Shown here: piece after piece, positions 8,080 through 16,232 of the stretch
How positions within the stretch are numbered: the stretch's first letter is position 1
Layout of the letters: each line of letters starts with the position of its first letter
NCBI RefSeq assembly: GCF_019468565.1
Contig: NZ_CP080521.1
Location: 5,208,001 to 5,272,000, forward strand
Length of the DNA: 64,000 nt
From: Pseudonocardia sp. DSM 110487
GTDB lineage: Bacteria > Actinomycetota > Actinomycetes > Mycobacteriales > Pseudonocardiaceae
Direction: 5' to 3'
Translations under genes and position numbers: made by a program
The notes under the pieces: model-generated
Told to the model about the DNA's origin: nothing
The model's database searches: none
Seen by the model: only the letters and a program-made list of their open reading frames with translations

Positions 8080-9465
8080 TCATTCGTAGATCACCTTGTC
8101 GTCGTCCGACTCGCTCTTCGTCAGGCGCCTCGTCAGGTACAGGAGCTCCAGGGCCAGTTCTGCTGCGCTCGCCATCGGGCCCGGGTCCTCGGTGCCGGCG
8201 GCGTCGAGGCGCTTGGCCACCTCGGTGAGCTCCTCGACGGCCGGCAGGGCGGCCACCACCTCCACCGCGGGCACCCGCTCACCGGTACGCACCGGCGACT
8301 CGGCCACGGCCTCGGCGAGGGGGTTGAGGTCGATCCCGCGCAGGCGGGCGCGGGCGGTGTCGGCGGTGGCGCGGCGCAGCAGGTGGTCGAGGTGCTCCAT
8401 CTCGCGCCCCTCCTCACCGGAGGCGAACTCCAGCTTGCCGCGCAGCACGGCCGCCACCGACTCGAGGTCGATCGGCCGGGCGACCGGGCGCTCCTCGCCG
8501 GTGATCGCGGCTCGGCGCAGCGCCGCCGCGGCGACGGTCTCGGCGGCCGCAACAGCGAACCGCGCCGAGACGCCCGATCCCTGGTCGACCGCGCTGGACT
8601 CGCGCAGCGACCGGGTGAACCGGGCGACCACCTCGACCAGGTGGCGCGGGACGTCGGCGACGAGCTCGGCCTCCTGCTGCACGAGCGCGATCTCGTCGGA
8701 CAGCTCGAGCGGGTAGTGGGTACGGACCTCGGCGCCGAACCGGTCCTTGAGCGGGGTGATGATCCGCCCGCGGTTGGTGTAGTCCTCCGGGTTGGCGCTC
8801 GCCACGAGCAGTACATCGAGGGGCAGCCGCAGCGTGTAGCCGCGGACCTGGATGTCGCGCTCCTCCATGACGTTGAGCAGCGCCACCTGGATGCGCTCGG
8901 CCAGGTCGGGCAGCTCGTTGATCGTGACGATGCCGCGGTGAGCGCGCGGCACCAGGCCGTAGTGGATGGTCTCGGGGTCGCCGAGCGAGCGGCCCTCGGC
9001 CACCTTGACGGGGTCGACGTCGCCGATCAGGTCGGCGACGGCGGTGTCGGGGGTGGCGAGCTTCTCGGTGTAGCGCTCGTCGCGGTGCCGCCAGGCCACC
9101 GGCAGGTCGTCGCCCAGCTCGGCGGCGCGGCGGCGGGAGGCGGGGGTGATCGGGTCGTAGGGGTGCTCGCCGAGCTCGGAGCCCTCGATGACGGGGGTCC
9201 ACTCGTCGAGCAGGTTGACCAGGGTGCGCAGCAGCCGGGTCTTGCCCTGGCCGCGCTCGCCGAGCAGCACGACGTCGTGCCCGGCGATCAGTGCGCGCTC
9301 CAGCTGCGGGAGCACGGTGGACTCGAACCCGACGATGCCGGGCCACGGGTCGCGTCCCTCGCGGAGCGCGGCGATGAGGTTGAAGCGGATCTCGTCCTTG
9401 ACACCACGGAGCTCGTGGCCGGACGCGCGGAGCGCGCCCAAGGTTCGGGGGAATCCAGAAGGCAC
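8080..9465 (-). CDS. ChlI/MoxR-like AAA ATPase
   Basis: This is a 461-residue AAA+ ATPase of the magnesium-chelatase ChlI type. The Walker A motif GERGQGKT is at residues 69-76. GIVTINELPDLAERIQVALLNVMEERDIQVRG carries the Walker B-side and sensor segments characteristic of the family, and LLVASANPEDYTNRGRI is the sensor-1 region. GTG 9465 (VPSGFPRTLG) is preferred because homologous proteins begin at this point; it lacks a Shine-Dalgarno and may be leaderless. The partner VWA protein follows. The pair probably works as an ATP-driven remodelling machine, by analogy with chelatases and MoxR/VWA systems. Confidence 0.9.
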   Translation of the reverse strand: MPSGFPRTLGALRASGHELRGVKDEIRFNLIAALREGRDPWPGIVGFESTVLPQLERALIAGHDVVLLGERGQGKTRLLRTLVNLLDEWTPVIEGSELGEHPYDPITPASRRRAAELGDDLPVAWRHRDERYTEKLATPDTAVADLIGDVDPVKVAEGRSLGDPETIHYGLVPRAHRGIVTINELPDLAERIQVALLNVMEERDIQVRGYTLRLPLDVLLVASANPEDYTNRGRIITPLKDRFGAEVRTHYPLELSDEIALVQQEAELVADVPRHLVEVVARFTRSLRESSAVDQGSGVSARFAVAAAETVAAAALRRAAITGEERPVARPIDLESVAAVLRGKLEFASGEEGREMEHLDHLLRRATADTARARLRGIDLNPLAEAVAESPVRTGERVPAVEVVAALPAVEELTEVAKRLDAAGTEDPGPMASAAELALELLYLTRRLTKSESDDDKVIYE

Positions 9466-9512
9466 GTAATCAACGTTACGCCGGGCACCCCGCCACGGCG
9501 CGAGCGAGATCC

Positions 9513-9545
9513 ATTGACCTCGACCTGACTTCAACTCTTAACGTG
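9513..9545 (+). promoter_or_regulatory. Probable sigma-A-type promoter of oxidoreductase gene
   Basis: TTGACC at about 9514 with CTTAAC about 17 bp downstream forms a plausible housekeeping promoter. It leads to the oxidoreductase start at 9581, which has GAGGAG eight bases ahead. The AT content here is clearly higher than in the surroundings. Confidence 0.4.
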
Positions 9546-9580
9546 CCGTCGACAAGGTCGACACCAGCGAGGAGAACGAC

Positions 9581-10564
9581 GTGAAGGCGATCCGGCAGTA
9601 CGAGTTCGGGCCCGCGGAGACGCTGCGCTACGAGGAGGTCCCGGACCCGGTCCCCGGCGAGGGTCAGGTGCTGATCGAGGTCGCCGCGGCGGGCGTGCAC
9701 CTGCTCGACACCACGATCCGGAACGGGACGAGCGGCGGGCCGTTCCCGCTCCCCCAGCTGCCGATGACGCCCGGCCGGGAAGTGGCGGGCACCGTCACCG
9801 CGACGGGGCCCGGCGCCGACCCGAGCTGGACGGGCAAGCGCGTGGTCGCCCACCTGGGCATGGCGAGCGGCGGGTACGCCTCCCTTGCGGTCGCCGCCGA
9901 GACCTCGCTGCACGAGATCCCCGGCTCGCTCACCGCGGAGGCCGCCGTCGCGATGATCGGCACGGGCCGCACCGCGGTCGGGATCCTCGACGCCGCCGGG
10001 ATCGAGGCGGGCGACGTCGTGCTCGTGCCGGCGGCGGCGGGTGGGCTCGGGAGCCTGTTCGTGCAGGCGGCGCGCGGAGCGGGCGCCGTGGCCGTCGGGC
10101 TCGCGGGCGGGCCGGAGAAGGTGCGGCAGGTACAGGCGCTCGGCGCCGACATCGCCGTCGACTACCGCGAACCGGGCTGGCCGGACCGCGTCCTCGCCGC
10201 GCTCGACGGGCGCAAGCCCACCGTCCTGCTCGACGGCGTCGGCGGCGAGGTCGGGCGCGCCGGGGTCGAGATGCTCGACATCGGCGGGCGCATCGTGATG
10301 TTCGGTTGGACCTCTGGTGAGGTCACGCCGTTCACGAGCGCCGACATCGCCGCTGGTTCGCTGTCGGTCGTGTGGATCACCGGGCCGCGGATGCTGAAGC
10401 GCTACGGCGGCCTGCGCGGTCTCGAGACGCAGTCGCTCGCCGAGGCCGCCGCGGGACGGCTGACGCCGCTCGTCCACCCGCCGTTCCCGCTCGCCGACGC
10501 CGGGGCGGCGCACCGGGCACTGGAGAGCCGGGCGACGACGGGCAAGGTCGTCCTGGTGCCCTGA
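9581..10564 (+). CDS. Zinc-type alcohol dehydrogenase/quinone oxidoreductase (MDR family)
   Basis: This is a 327-residue medium-chain dehydrogenase/reductase of the NADPH:quinone oxidoreductase (QOR) type. MKAIRQYEFGPAETLRYEEVPDP is the family N-terminus. The nucleotide fold appears as VLVPAAAGGLGSLFVQAARGAGAVAVG, the AxxGxxG form used by NADPH-dependent QOR enzymes, and DGVGGEVG follows. The structural zinc cysteines of true alcohol dehydrogenases are absent, so it is probably a zinc-free quinone or enone reductase. A strong GAGGAG precedes GTG 9581. It stands alone between divergent and downstream genes. The substrate is not predictable. Confidence 0.9.
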   Translation: MKAIRQYEFGPAETLRYEEVPDPVPGEGQVLIEVAAAGVHLLDTTIRNGTSGGPFPLPQLPMTPGREVAGTVTATGPGADPSWTGKRVVAHLGMASGGYASLAVAAETSLHEIPGSLTAEAAVAMIGTGRTAVGILDAAGIEAGDVVLVPAAAGGLGSLFVQAARGAGAVAVGLAGGPEKVRQVQALGADIAVDYREPGWPDRVLAALDGRKPTVLLDGVGGEVGRAGVEMLDIGGRIVMFGWTSGEVTPFTSADIAAGSLSVVWITGPRMLKRYGGLRGLETQSLAEAAAGRLTPLVHPPFPLADAGAAHRALESRATTGKVVLVP

Positions 10565-10632
10565 CCGGCGCGGTCCACGCGATGTCCGAATACCGCAAGA
10601 CCGCGGCCGGCAGCGTGAGCAACGGTGGCCGC

Positions 10633-12006
10633 ATGCGATCGTCGGGAATTCCCCGCGCCGCCGCGCGGTTCCCCGTTCACGTGCGGTCTCCCGGGCGGTC
10701 TGCCGCCCTGCTCGGTCTCCTGTTCGGGCTCGCCGGCATGTCGACGTCGGCGGTCACCGTCGCGCTGCCGGAGCTCGCGAGCGAGCTCGACATCAGCGCG
10801 CACACGGCCGCCTGGATGGTGAGCGGCTACACGGTCGCGCTGGCCGTCGCCACTCCTGCGCACGGGCGGATCGCCGACATGGTCGGCATCCGGCTCCCCC
10901 TCGCGCTGGGCACCGGGGCGATGGCGCTGGGCGCGCTGGTGGCGGCGCTGGCACCTTCGTTCCCGGTGCTCTTGGTGGCCCGGGTGGTGCAGGGCGCGGG
11001 GGCGGCCGCCATCCCGGTGCTCGCCACGGCGCTCATCAGCGCGCGGTGGAGCGGGGCGGACCGCGGAACCGCGCTCGGCCGCATCGCGGGCGTGGCCGCC
11101 ACGCTCGGCTCGCTCGGCCCGCTGGTCGGGGGTGGACTGGAGGCGCTCGGCGGGTGGCGGTGGGCCGTGGCGCTGCCGGTGCTCGGGGTCCTCGCGATCG
11201 TGCCGCTGTGGCGGGTCGCCCCTGCCGAGGGCACGGGTGAGCGCATCGACGGCGTCGGCGCCGTGCTCGTGGCGGTCGCGGCCTCCGGGTTGGTGCTGCT
11301 GCTCCAGTCCCCGTCCGCAGGCGTGGTGGCAGGGGCCGTCGGTGCCGTGCTGCTGGTCGCGGGCGCGCCGCTGCTCGCCCTGTGGGTCCGCGCGCGGCCG
11401 CACGGGTTCCTGCCACGCGAGATCGTCACCAACACCACGGTGCTCCGCAGCGCCTTCGCGGCGGCCGCGGTGCCGGCGAGCTGGTTCGCCCTGCTCCTCG
11501 GGGTGCCGCTCACGGCCGCGTCGTGGGGCTGGACACCGTTTGCCACCGGCGCCCTGCTGGTGCCGTCCGCGGTGGTGGGGTTCGTGTCCCCCAGGATCGC
11601 CCGCATCCTGCTCGCCCGGCTCGGCCCGCGCCGCTCGATCGCGCTGGCCTGCCCCACGGCCGTGCTCGCGCTGCTCGTGGCCGCCCTCGGTGCGTTCGTG
11701 CACGCGCCGGTGCTCCTCGCCGTGGCGGTGATGCTGGTCAGCGGCGCCTTCGGCGTCGGGCAGCCGGCGATGATCTCCTCGGTGGGGGCGGCGGTCCGCG
11801 ACGCGCAGCGCGGCGTGGCACTAGGCATCGCGACGCTGGTGTTCCTCACCGGCGCCAGCGTCGGGGCCGCGCTCGTCGGTGGGCTGGCCGGGGTGATCGG
11901 GGTGCCGGGGGCGTTCTGCCTGCTCGTCGTGCTGCCGATCGCCGGCCTCACCACGCTGCTGCTCGGCGGGCCGGACCGGGTGGAGGCCGACCCCGTTCCC
12001 GCCTGA
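10633..12006 (+). CDS. MFS transporter (drug:H+ antiporter type)
   Basis: This is a polytopic membrane protein of about 457 residues with many hydrophobic helices. The first-helix motif GMSTSAVTVALPELASELDIS and the loop GRIADMVGIRLPLALG correspond to motif A of drug exporters. VARVVQGAGAAAIPVLATALI is the motif B/C area. It would expel small hydrophobic compounds with proton exchange. ATG 10633 is preferred with GGTGG ahead; ATG 10582 and GTG 10615 are in-frame alternatives that add 6-17 residues. The substrate is unknown. It converges on the ApbE-like gene with 12 bp between stops. Confidence 0.87.
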   Translation: MRSSGIPRAAARFPVHVRSPGRSAALLGLLFGLAGMSTSAVTVALPELASELDISAHTAAWMVSGYTVALAVATPAHGRIADMVGIRLPLALGTGAMALGALVAALAPSFPVLLVARVVQGAGAAAIPVLATALISARWSGADRGTALGRIAGVAATLGSLGPLVGGGLEALGGWRWAVALPVLGVLAIVPLWRVAPAEGTGERIDGVGAVLVAVAASGLVLLLQSPSAGVVAGAVGAVLLVAGAPLLALWVRARPHGFLPREIVTNTTVLRSAFAAAAVPASWFALLLGVPLTAASWGWTPFATGALLVPSAVVGFVSPRIARILLARLGPRRSIALACPTAVLALLVAALGAFVHAPVLLAVAVMLVSGAFGVGQPAMISSVGAAVRDAQRGVALGIATLVFLTGASVGAALVGGLAGVIGVPGAFCLLVVLPIAGLTTLLLGGPDRVEADPVPA

Positions 12007-12018
12007 CCCGGTCGCCGA

Positions 12019-12837
12019 TCAGGACTGAACGGGCCAGTTCCGCACGGCGTGCGTGACGCCGTGGGCGTCCACGAGCAACGCGGGCAAGCCCAGGTCTGCC
12101 AGCCACGCGGGCGCACCGGCACCGCGCAGCAGCGCACCCGTGCACGCGGCGCTCGCGGCGGGCGCGTCGGCCGCTGCCACCGCCACCGACCGCCACGCGG
12201 GCACGACCGTGCGCCCGGTGGCCGGCACCACGAGCGGCTGCAGCCGGTCGGGTCGTCCGGGCCGCACGCAGCTCACCGACGAGATCGCGCCGCCGTCGAT
12301 CGCCACGAGCGTGGTCGAGGCCGTCGGCGCGTCGCGCAGCTGCACCCGCCAGCCACCGACGGGCGCGAGCCCCGAGGTCGCGACGTGGTCGCCGAACGCC
12401 ACGAGAACACCGCAGGAGAACTCCTCGGCCACCAGCTCTGCGCACCGCTGGGCGAGCAGGGCCTGCGCGGCCGGGCCGGGCGCGACGGACCACCCGTGGC
12501 GGGCGCGCGTGGCGGCCGTGAACGCCTGCTGCCACGGCGCGGGGGCGGCGCGGTGGACATCGGCCTCCGCGGGCGCCGCGGCGATCCCGTAGGGGAAGGG
12601 GCGCGGCGGGCCGGCCAGAGCTTCGCCGAGCATCTCGGCGAGGCGCTCGTCACGCCGCGCCACGGGGAGCCGCCGATCGACGGAGGCCGCGAGCGCGGCG
12701 ACGAGGTCGGTGACCCTCAGCCGGGCGTGGTGCATGGCCCACGGGTCGGTGACCACCAGACGGAACGGCGCGTCCCACGCGGTCCACTCGGTGCTGACCG
12801 TCGCGGTGCGGATACCGGTGTGCAGCGAGATCGTCAT
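12019..12837 (-). CDS. Degenerate ApbE-like flavin transferase
   Basis: The 272-residue protein aligns by eye with ApbE (FAD:protein FMN transferase). Visible family features are STEWTAWDAPFRLVVTDPWAMHHAR at the N-terminus, GGWRVQLRDAP in the middle, and a C-terminal AWRSVAVAAADAPAASAACTGALL resembling the ApbE substrate-binding end. The normally conserved AGGD-type glycine-rich segment and the HxxDPRTG segment are changed (VAFGDHVATSG and LQPLVVPATGRTV), so activity is doubtful. ATG 12837 follows GGAGG by a good distance. It diverges from a fatty-acid desaturase gene. It may be a diverged or non-catalytic member; the family call is moderate. Confidence 0.65.
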   Translation of the reverse strand: MTISLHTGIRTATVSTEWTAWDAPFRLVVTDPWAMHHARLRVTDLVAALAASVDRRLPVARRDERLAEMLGEALAGPPRPFPYGIAAAPAEADVHRAAPAPWQQAFTAATRARHGWSVAPGPAAQALLAQRCAELVAEEFSCGVLVAFGDHVATSGLAPVGGWRVQLRDAPTASTTLVAIDGGAISSVSCVRPGRPDRLQPLVVPATGRTVVPAWRSVAVAAADAPAASAACTGALLRGAGAPAWLADLGLPALLVDAHGVTHAVRNWPVQS

Positions 12838-12993
12838 CGTGCCTCCGGAGGTCGTGCAGGGGGGAACCACAATTTCGCAGACGGTCGCTGTGACGACGCT
12901 GTGAGCTGATCACCTGATCGGGGGGTCACCCCCACCCCCGGGTCGGGGGCTCACCGGCTCATCATCGGCGGGCTGCTCGCGCAGGGTCGGAGC

Positions 12994-14037
12994 ATGACCA
13001 GCAGCACGATCACCGACACCCCGGCGGGCGCCGCCGGGAGCGACTTCGCCCGCCTCTCCGCGCGGGTGGCCGCCGCGGGCCTGATGCGCCGCCGTCCCGG
13101 CTACTACGTGGCCCGGTTCCTGCTCGTGGGTGCCTTCGCCGCGGCTACCGCAGGCGCCTTCGTCCTGCTCGGCGACTCGCCGTGGCAGCTGGCCGTGGCG
13201 GCGGCGGCCGCCGTGCTGTACGGCCAGATCGCGCTGCTCGCCCACGACGTGGCCCACCGCCAGGTCTTCCGTACCCGCGGCCCCTCGGCGATCGTCGGGC
13301 GGATCCTCGGCAACCTGGGCATCGGGATGTCGTACGGCTGGTGGCAGGACAAGCACACGAGGCACCACGCCAACCCGAACCACGAGGGCCTCGATCCGGA
13401 CGTCGAGGCGGGCGCCCTGGTGTGGACCGGCGAACAGGCGCGGGCGAGCAGCGGCCTCAACCGGCTGATCAACCGCCACCAGGCGGTGTTGTTCTTCCCG
13501 CTGCTCACGTTCGCCGGACTCGACCTGCGTCGCGCGAGCCTGCAGGGCCTGCTCGGCGCGAACGGCGCGAAGGTTCGCCGGCGCGGGCTCGAGCTCGCGC
13601 TGCTCGCCACGCACGTGGTCGGCTACCTCGCGGTGCTCTTCGTGGTGCTGCCGCCGGGGCTCGCGCTGGCGTTCTTCGCCGTGCACCAGGGTCTCTTCGG
13701 CATCTACCTCGGCTCGATCTTCGCGCCGAACCACAAGGGCATGGATATGCCGACGACGACCATGGACTTCCTGCGCAAGCAGGTGCTCACCTCGCGCAAC
13801 GTGGCAGGTGGGCGCCTGACCGACGGGCTGCTGCACGTCGCGATGGGCGGGCTGAACCACCAGATCGAGCACCACCTCTTCCCCAGCATGCCGACCCCCA
13901 ACCTGCGGCGGTCCCGGAAGCTGGTGCGCGAGTTCTGCGCCGAGGTCGGGGTGCCGTACCACGAGACCGGTCTCGTGCGGTCGTGGTCGGAGTCGCTCGG
14001 CCAGCTGCGCGAGGCGAGCGCACCCCTGCGCGGCTGA
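12994..14037 (+). CDS. Membrane fatty acid desaturase
   Basis: This 347-residue integral-membrane di-iron desaturase would introduce a double bond into acyl-CoA or lipid acyl chains. All three histidine boxes are present: HDVAH at 84-88, HTRHH at 121-125 and HQIEHH at 289-294. The last is the HxxHH variant with a leading Gln found in front-end or linoleoyl-type desaturases. Hydrophobic segments lie around residues 40-80, 165-175 and 205-245. No ferredoxin or cytochrome b5 domain is fused, so an external electron donor is needed. Its divergent neighbour, the ApbE-like gene, may be functionally linked, but nothing proves it. Confidence 0.92.
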   Translation: MTSSTITDTPAGAAGSDFARLSARVAAAGLMRRRPGYYVARFLLVGAFAAATAGAFVLLGDSPWQLAVAAAAAVLYGQIALLAHDVAHRQVFRTRGPSAIVGRILGNLGIGMSYGWWQDKHTRHHANPNHEGLDPDVEAGALVWTGEQARASSGLNRLINRHQAVLFFPLLTFAGLDLRRASLQGLLGANGAKVRRRGLELALLATHVVGYLAVLFVVLPPGLALAFFAVHQGLFGIYLGSIFAPNHKGMDMPTTTMDFLRKQVLTSRNVAGGRLTDGLLHVAMGGLNHQIEHHLFPSMPTPNLRRSRKLVREFCAEVGVPYHETGLVRSWSESLGQLREASAPLRG

Positions 14038-14066
14038 ATGCGGTGCGTCCGCCGCCCCGGCCCGGT

Positions 14067-14969
14067 TCAGGAGAGCAGGAGCAGGACAGTGGGGATCGCG
14101 ACGAGCCCGACGGCGGCGAGCCGTACCAGCAGACGGACCGCCGACGGCAACGGCGCCGGCGGTCGGATGATCCGCAACAGGCGCCGGTCGAGCGCGTCGG
14201 TGAAGGAGCTGAGCGCGGCCGCGGGGGCGGCGCCGCCGACCGTGCGCAGCGCGCCCGTGAGCTGCTTCGGGGTGACCGCTGCCGAGGCGACGTCGTCGGC
14301 GCGCATCTCCACGAGCGCCGCCACCGCCACCTGCGCGCACACCATCCCCCGCACGAACGGCGCGGTGGCCCCCCACGCGACGAACGGCAGCACGACCAGG
14401 TCGTGCCGCTCGCGCAGGTGTGCCTGCTCATGGGCGAGCACGGCCTTCACGGCGGGCGGGTCGAGAGCGTCCAGCACGCCTGCCGAGACGACGAGCCGCG
14501 AGCGCAATCCGGGAAGGCAGTACGCCACGGGCACCGAGTGGTCGAGCACCTGGGCGTGCGGCACGTCCGGCCACGGCGTGGCGAGCAGGTCGAGCAGGTC
14601 CCGGTGCCGCCGCCGGGCGCGCAGCGTGCGGATCGTCACTGCGGCGAGCACCCCCACGAGCCGCAGCGCCAGCACCAGCGCGGCGGCCAGGGCGAGCACG
14701 CGGCTGTAGCCGAGTTCCGGCACTCTCCCCGCGGCGAGGGCGTCTGCCGCGTTGCGCGCCGCGGCGGGGAGGGTGGGGCCGAGCGGCGCGAGGCCGTAGA
14801 CGATCCCCGAGCCGAGCAGCGCGAGCCCTCCGGCCAGGCCGATGGCCTGCCAGACGAGCAGGGCACCGACCGGGTCGCGCGCGGGCCAGTGTGCGCGCGC
14901 CAGTGAACGGCTGACCGGCTCGGCGAGCAGGACGCCGAGCACGAGCAGCAACAGCGCCGCACCCTCCAT
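14067..14969 (-). CDS. M56-family membrane metallopeptidase (BlaR1/HtpX-like)
   Basis: This 300-residue membrane protein carries the zinc protease motif HEQAH at residues 180-184, preceded by the family segment LPGLRSRLVVSAGVLDALDPPAVKAVL. Hydrophobic helices lie at about 5-20, 35-62, 92-113 and at the C-terminus. It lacks the penicillin-binding sensor domain of true BlaR1. It lies 12 bp after a BlaI-type repressor gene on the same strand, the usual arrangement in which the peptidase senses an envelope signal and leads to cleavage of the repressor. The inducing signal is unknown and need not be a beta-lactam. Confidence 0.92.
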   Translation of the reverse strand: MEGAALLLLVLGVLLAEPVSRSLARAHWPARDPVGALLVWQAIGLAGGLALLGSGIVYGLAPLGPTLPAAARNAADALAAGRVPELGYSRVLALAAALVLALRLVGVLAAVTIRTLRARRRHRDLLDLLATPWPDVPHAQVLDHSVPVAYCLPGLRSRLVVSAGVLDALDPPAVKAVLAHEQAHLRERHDLVVLPFVAWGATAPFVRGMVCAQVAVAALVEMRADDVASAAVTPKQLTGALRTVGGAAPAAALSSFTDALDRRLLRIIRPPAPLPSAVRLLVRLAAVGLVAIPTVLLLLS

Positions 14970-14981
14970 GGAACAAGAATG

Positions 14982-15332
14982 TCAGTCGAGCAGGTCGCGC
15001 AGCGCGGCGCGTTCGTCCTCGGGGATCGAACCGAGGAACCGGGCCAGCGCCGCACCGCGGTCGGGGGCGGCGTCGAGGGCGTCGCGCATGAGCTCGGCGA
15101 CGTGGTCCTCGCGGCTCGCGACGGCCCGGTAGCGGTGGGCGCGACCCTCCCGCTCCCGGGTGACGAGGCCCTTGCGCTCCAGCCGCCCGAGGACGGTGAG
15201 CACCGTGGTGGTGGCGAGGTCACGGCCCGCGAGAGCGTCCTGCACGTCGCGGGCGGTGACAGGTGCGGTGGCCGACCAGAGGGTCTCCATGACAGCGCGT
15301 TCCAGCTCACCCAGTGTCGGCACGGACGCCAT
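14982..15332 (-). CDS. BlaI/MecI/CopY-family repressor
   Basis: This 116-residue winged-helix repressor has the family pattern LGELERAVMETLWSATAPVTARDVQDAL, then TTTVLTVLGRLERKGLVTREREGRAHRY as the recognition helix and wing. The C-terminal part holds the dimer and cleavage region. The gene directly precedes the M56 peptidase. A 17-bp dyad overlaps the start codon, which implies autorepression. By family knowledge the repressor leaves the DNA when the cognate peptidase becomes active. Confidence 0.93.
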   Translation of the reverse strand: MASVPTLGELERAVMETLWSATAPVTARDVQDALAGRDLATTTVLTVLGRLERKGLVTREREGRAHRYRAVASREDHVAELMRDALDAAPDRGAALARFLGSIPEDERAALRDLLD

Positions 15333-15348
15333 TCTACTGGAGGTAGAA
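15332..15348. promoter_or_regulatory. BlaI-type operator overlapping start codon
   Basis: TTCTAC-TGGAG-GTAGAA is a perfect dyad with 6-bp arms that begins at the last base of the repressor's start codon. Bound repressor would block transcription of the blaI-like and M56 genes. It also lies just before the 3' end of the L,D-transpeptidase gene (stop at 15362), the next gene upstream on the same strand. Confidence 0.6.
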
Positions 15349-15361
15349 GCCCCGACACCAG

Positions 15362-16093
15362 CTAGTGGATCTGGACTTCGTCACCCTTCTGCAAGAAGTA
15401 GAAGAACGCGCTGGCGTCCTCGCGGTCGAGCTTCACGCAACCCGCCGACGGGGTGTCCTGCGTGCCCTCGTGGAACGCGATGCCGCCGTCGGCGAAGAAC
15501 ACCGAGTACGGCATCTGGGTGAGGTACTCGCGGCTGGTGTACTGCTCGGCCTTCCACTGCACCTTGAAGGTGCCCCTCGGCGTGGGGTCCGCCGCGTCGC
15601 CGTGCTGGATCGGGACCGGTCCCCTGACCACGTTGCCGCCGTCGAGCAGCCAGGCCAGCCGCTCGCCCAGCGCCACACATGCGCGCGCGGCGGTCGTGCA
15701 GGGGGTGCCCGCGACGGGGGCGGGCCCCGGCGGGGCCGGGTGCGGGGCCGGCTTCGAGCCTGCGGGCTGACTGGGGTCGGCGGGCGGCGCCGCGCGGCGC
15801 GGAGTCGTGTGCGGGGCGTTCGGCGCGGCGGCGCGCAGCCGTCCAGGGGCCTCCCCGTCGGCGTCGGCGTCCCCGCGGCCGACGTCATCGGCATCCTCGT
15901 CGGGGTCGGCGGCGGGCGCGCGCTCCGCGGGCCGGGCCGGGGCGACCGCGGCCGGGGCAGTCGGCAGGTCGGGGGCGGCGAGCTGCGGGTTCGCCTGCGC
16001 GTACCCGAGTCCCAGCAGCCCGGTCGCCACGGCCACCGCCAGTGCTCCCGCAGCCACACGGGCGGCCGGTAGCCGCCGCGCGCTTCTTCCCAT
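15362..16093 (-). CDS. Secreted L,D-transpeptidase (YkuD domain)
   Basis: This 243-residue exported protein has a basic N-terminus and a hydrophobic stretch (ARVAAGALAVAVATGLLGLGYAQA) acting as a signal peptide or anchor. A long Pro/Ala/Asp-rich spacer of about 100 residues follows, then a C-terminal YkuD domain. The catalytic region is IAFHEGT...SAGCVKL with Cys at about 219. The usual SHGC is SAGC here, while the upstream His is kept. The enzyme would form 3-3 cross-links in peptidoglycan. It lies directly upstream of the BlaI/M56 pair on the same strand, so a cell-wall-stress connection is plausible. Confidence 0.88.
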   Translation of the reverse strand: MGRSARRLPAARVAAGALAVAVATGLLGLGYAQANPQLAAPDLPTAPAAVAPARPAERAPAADPDEDADDVGRGDADADGEAPGRLRAAAPNAPHTTPRRAAPPADPSQPAGSKPAPHPAPPGPAPVAGTPCTTAARACVALGERLAWLLDGGNVVRGPVPIQHGDAADPTPRGTFKVQWKAEQYTSREYLTQMPYSVFFADGGIAFHEGTQDTPSAGCVKLDREDASAFFYFLQKGDEVQIH

Positions 16094-16232
16094 GTCGCCT
16101 CCCGGATTCCTGCACCGTCAACGATCGCGCCCTGCCGAGGTGACGGGCAGTCATCCGTCGTGCACGGGGAGTTGTTCGATCAGTGGTGACGACAGCCACG
16201 AACGCGGACTCGCAGGCCGTAGGCTGCGGCGC

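Noticed and set aside
6976..9528. Plus-strand open frame of 850 codons across the AAA/VWA genes
   Set aside because: It is a shadow of two well-supported minus-strand genes and has no start signal or recognisable domain.
14038..14066. Terminator between desaturase and M56 genes
   Set aside because: The 29-bp gap is GC-rich but shows no stable symmetric stem that I can define.
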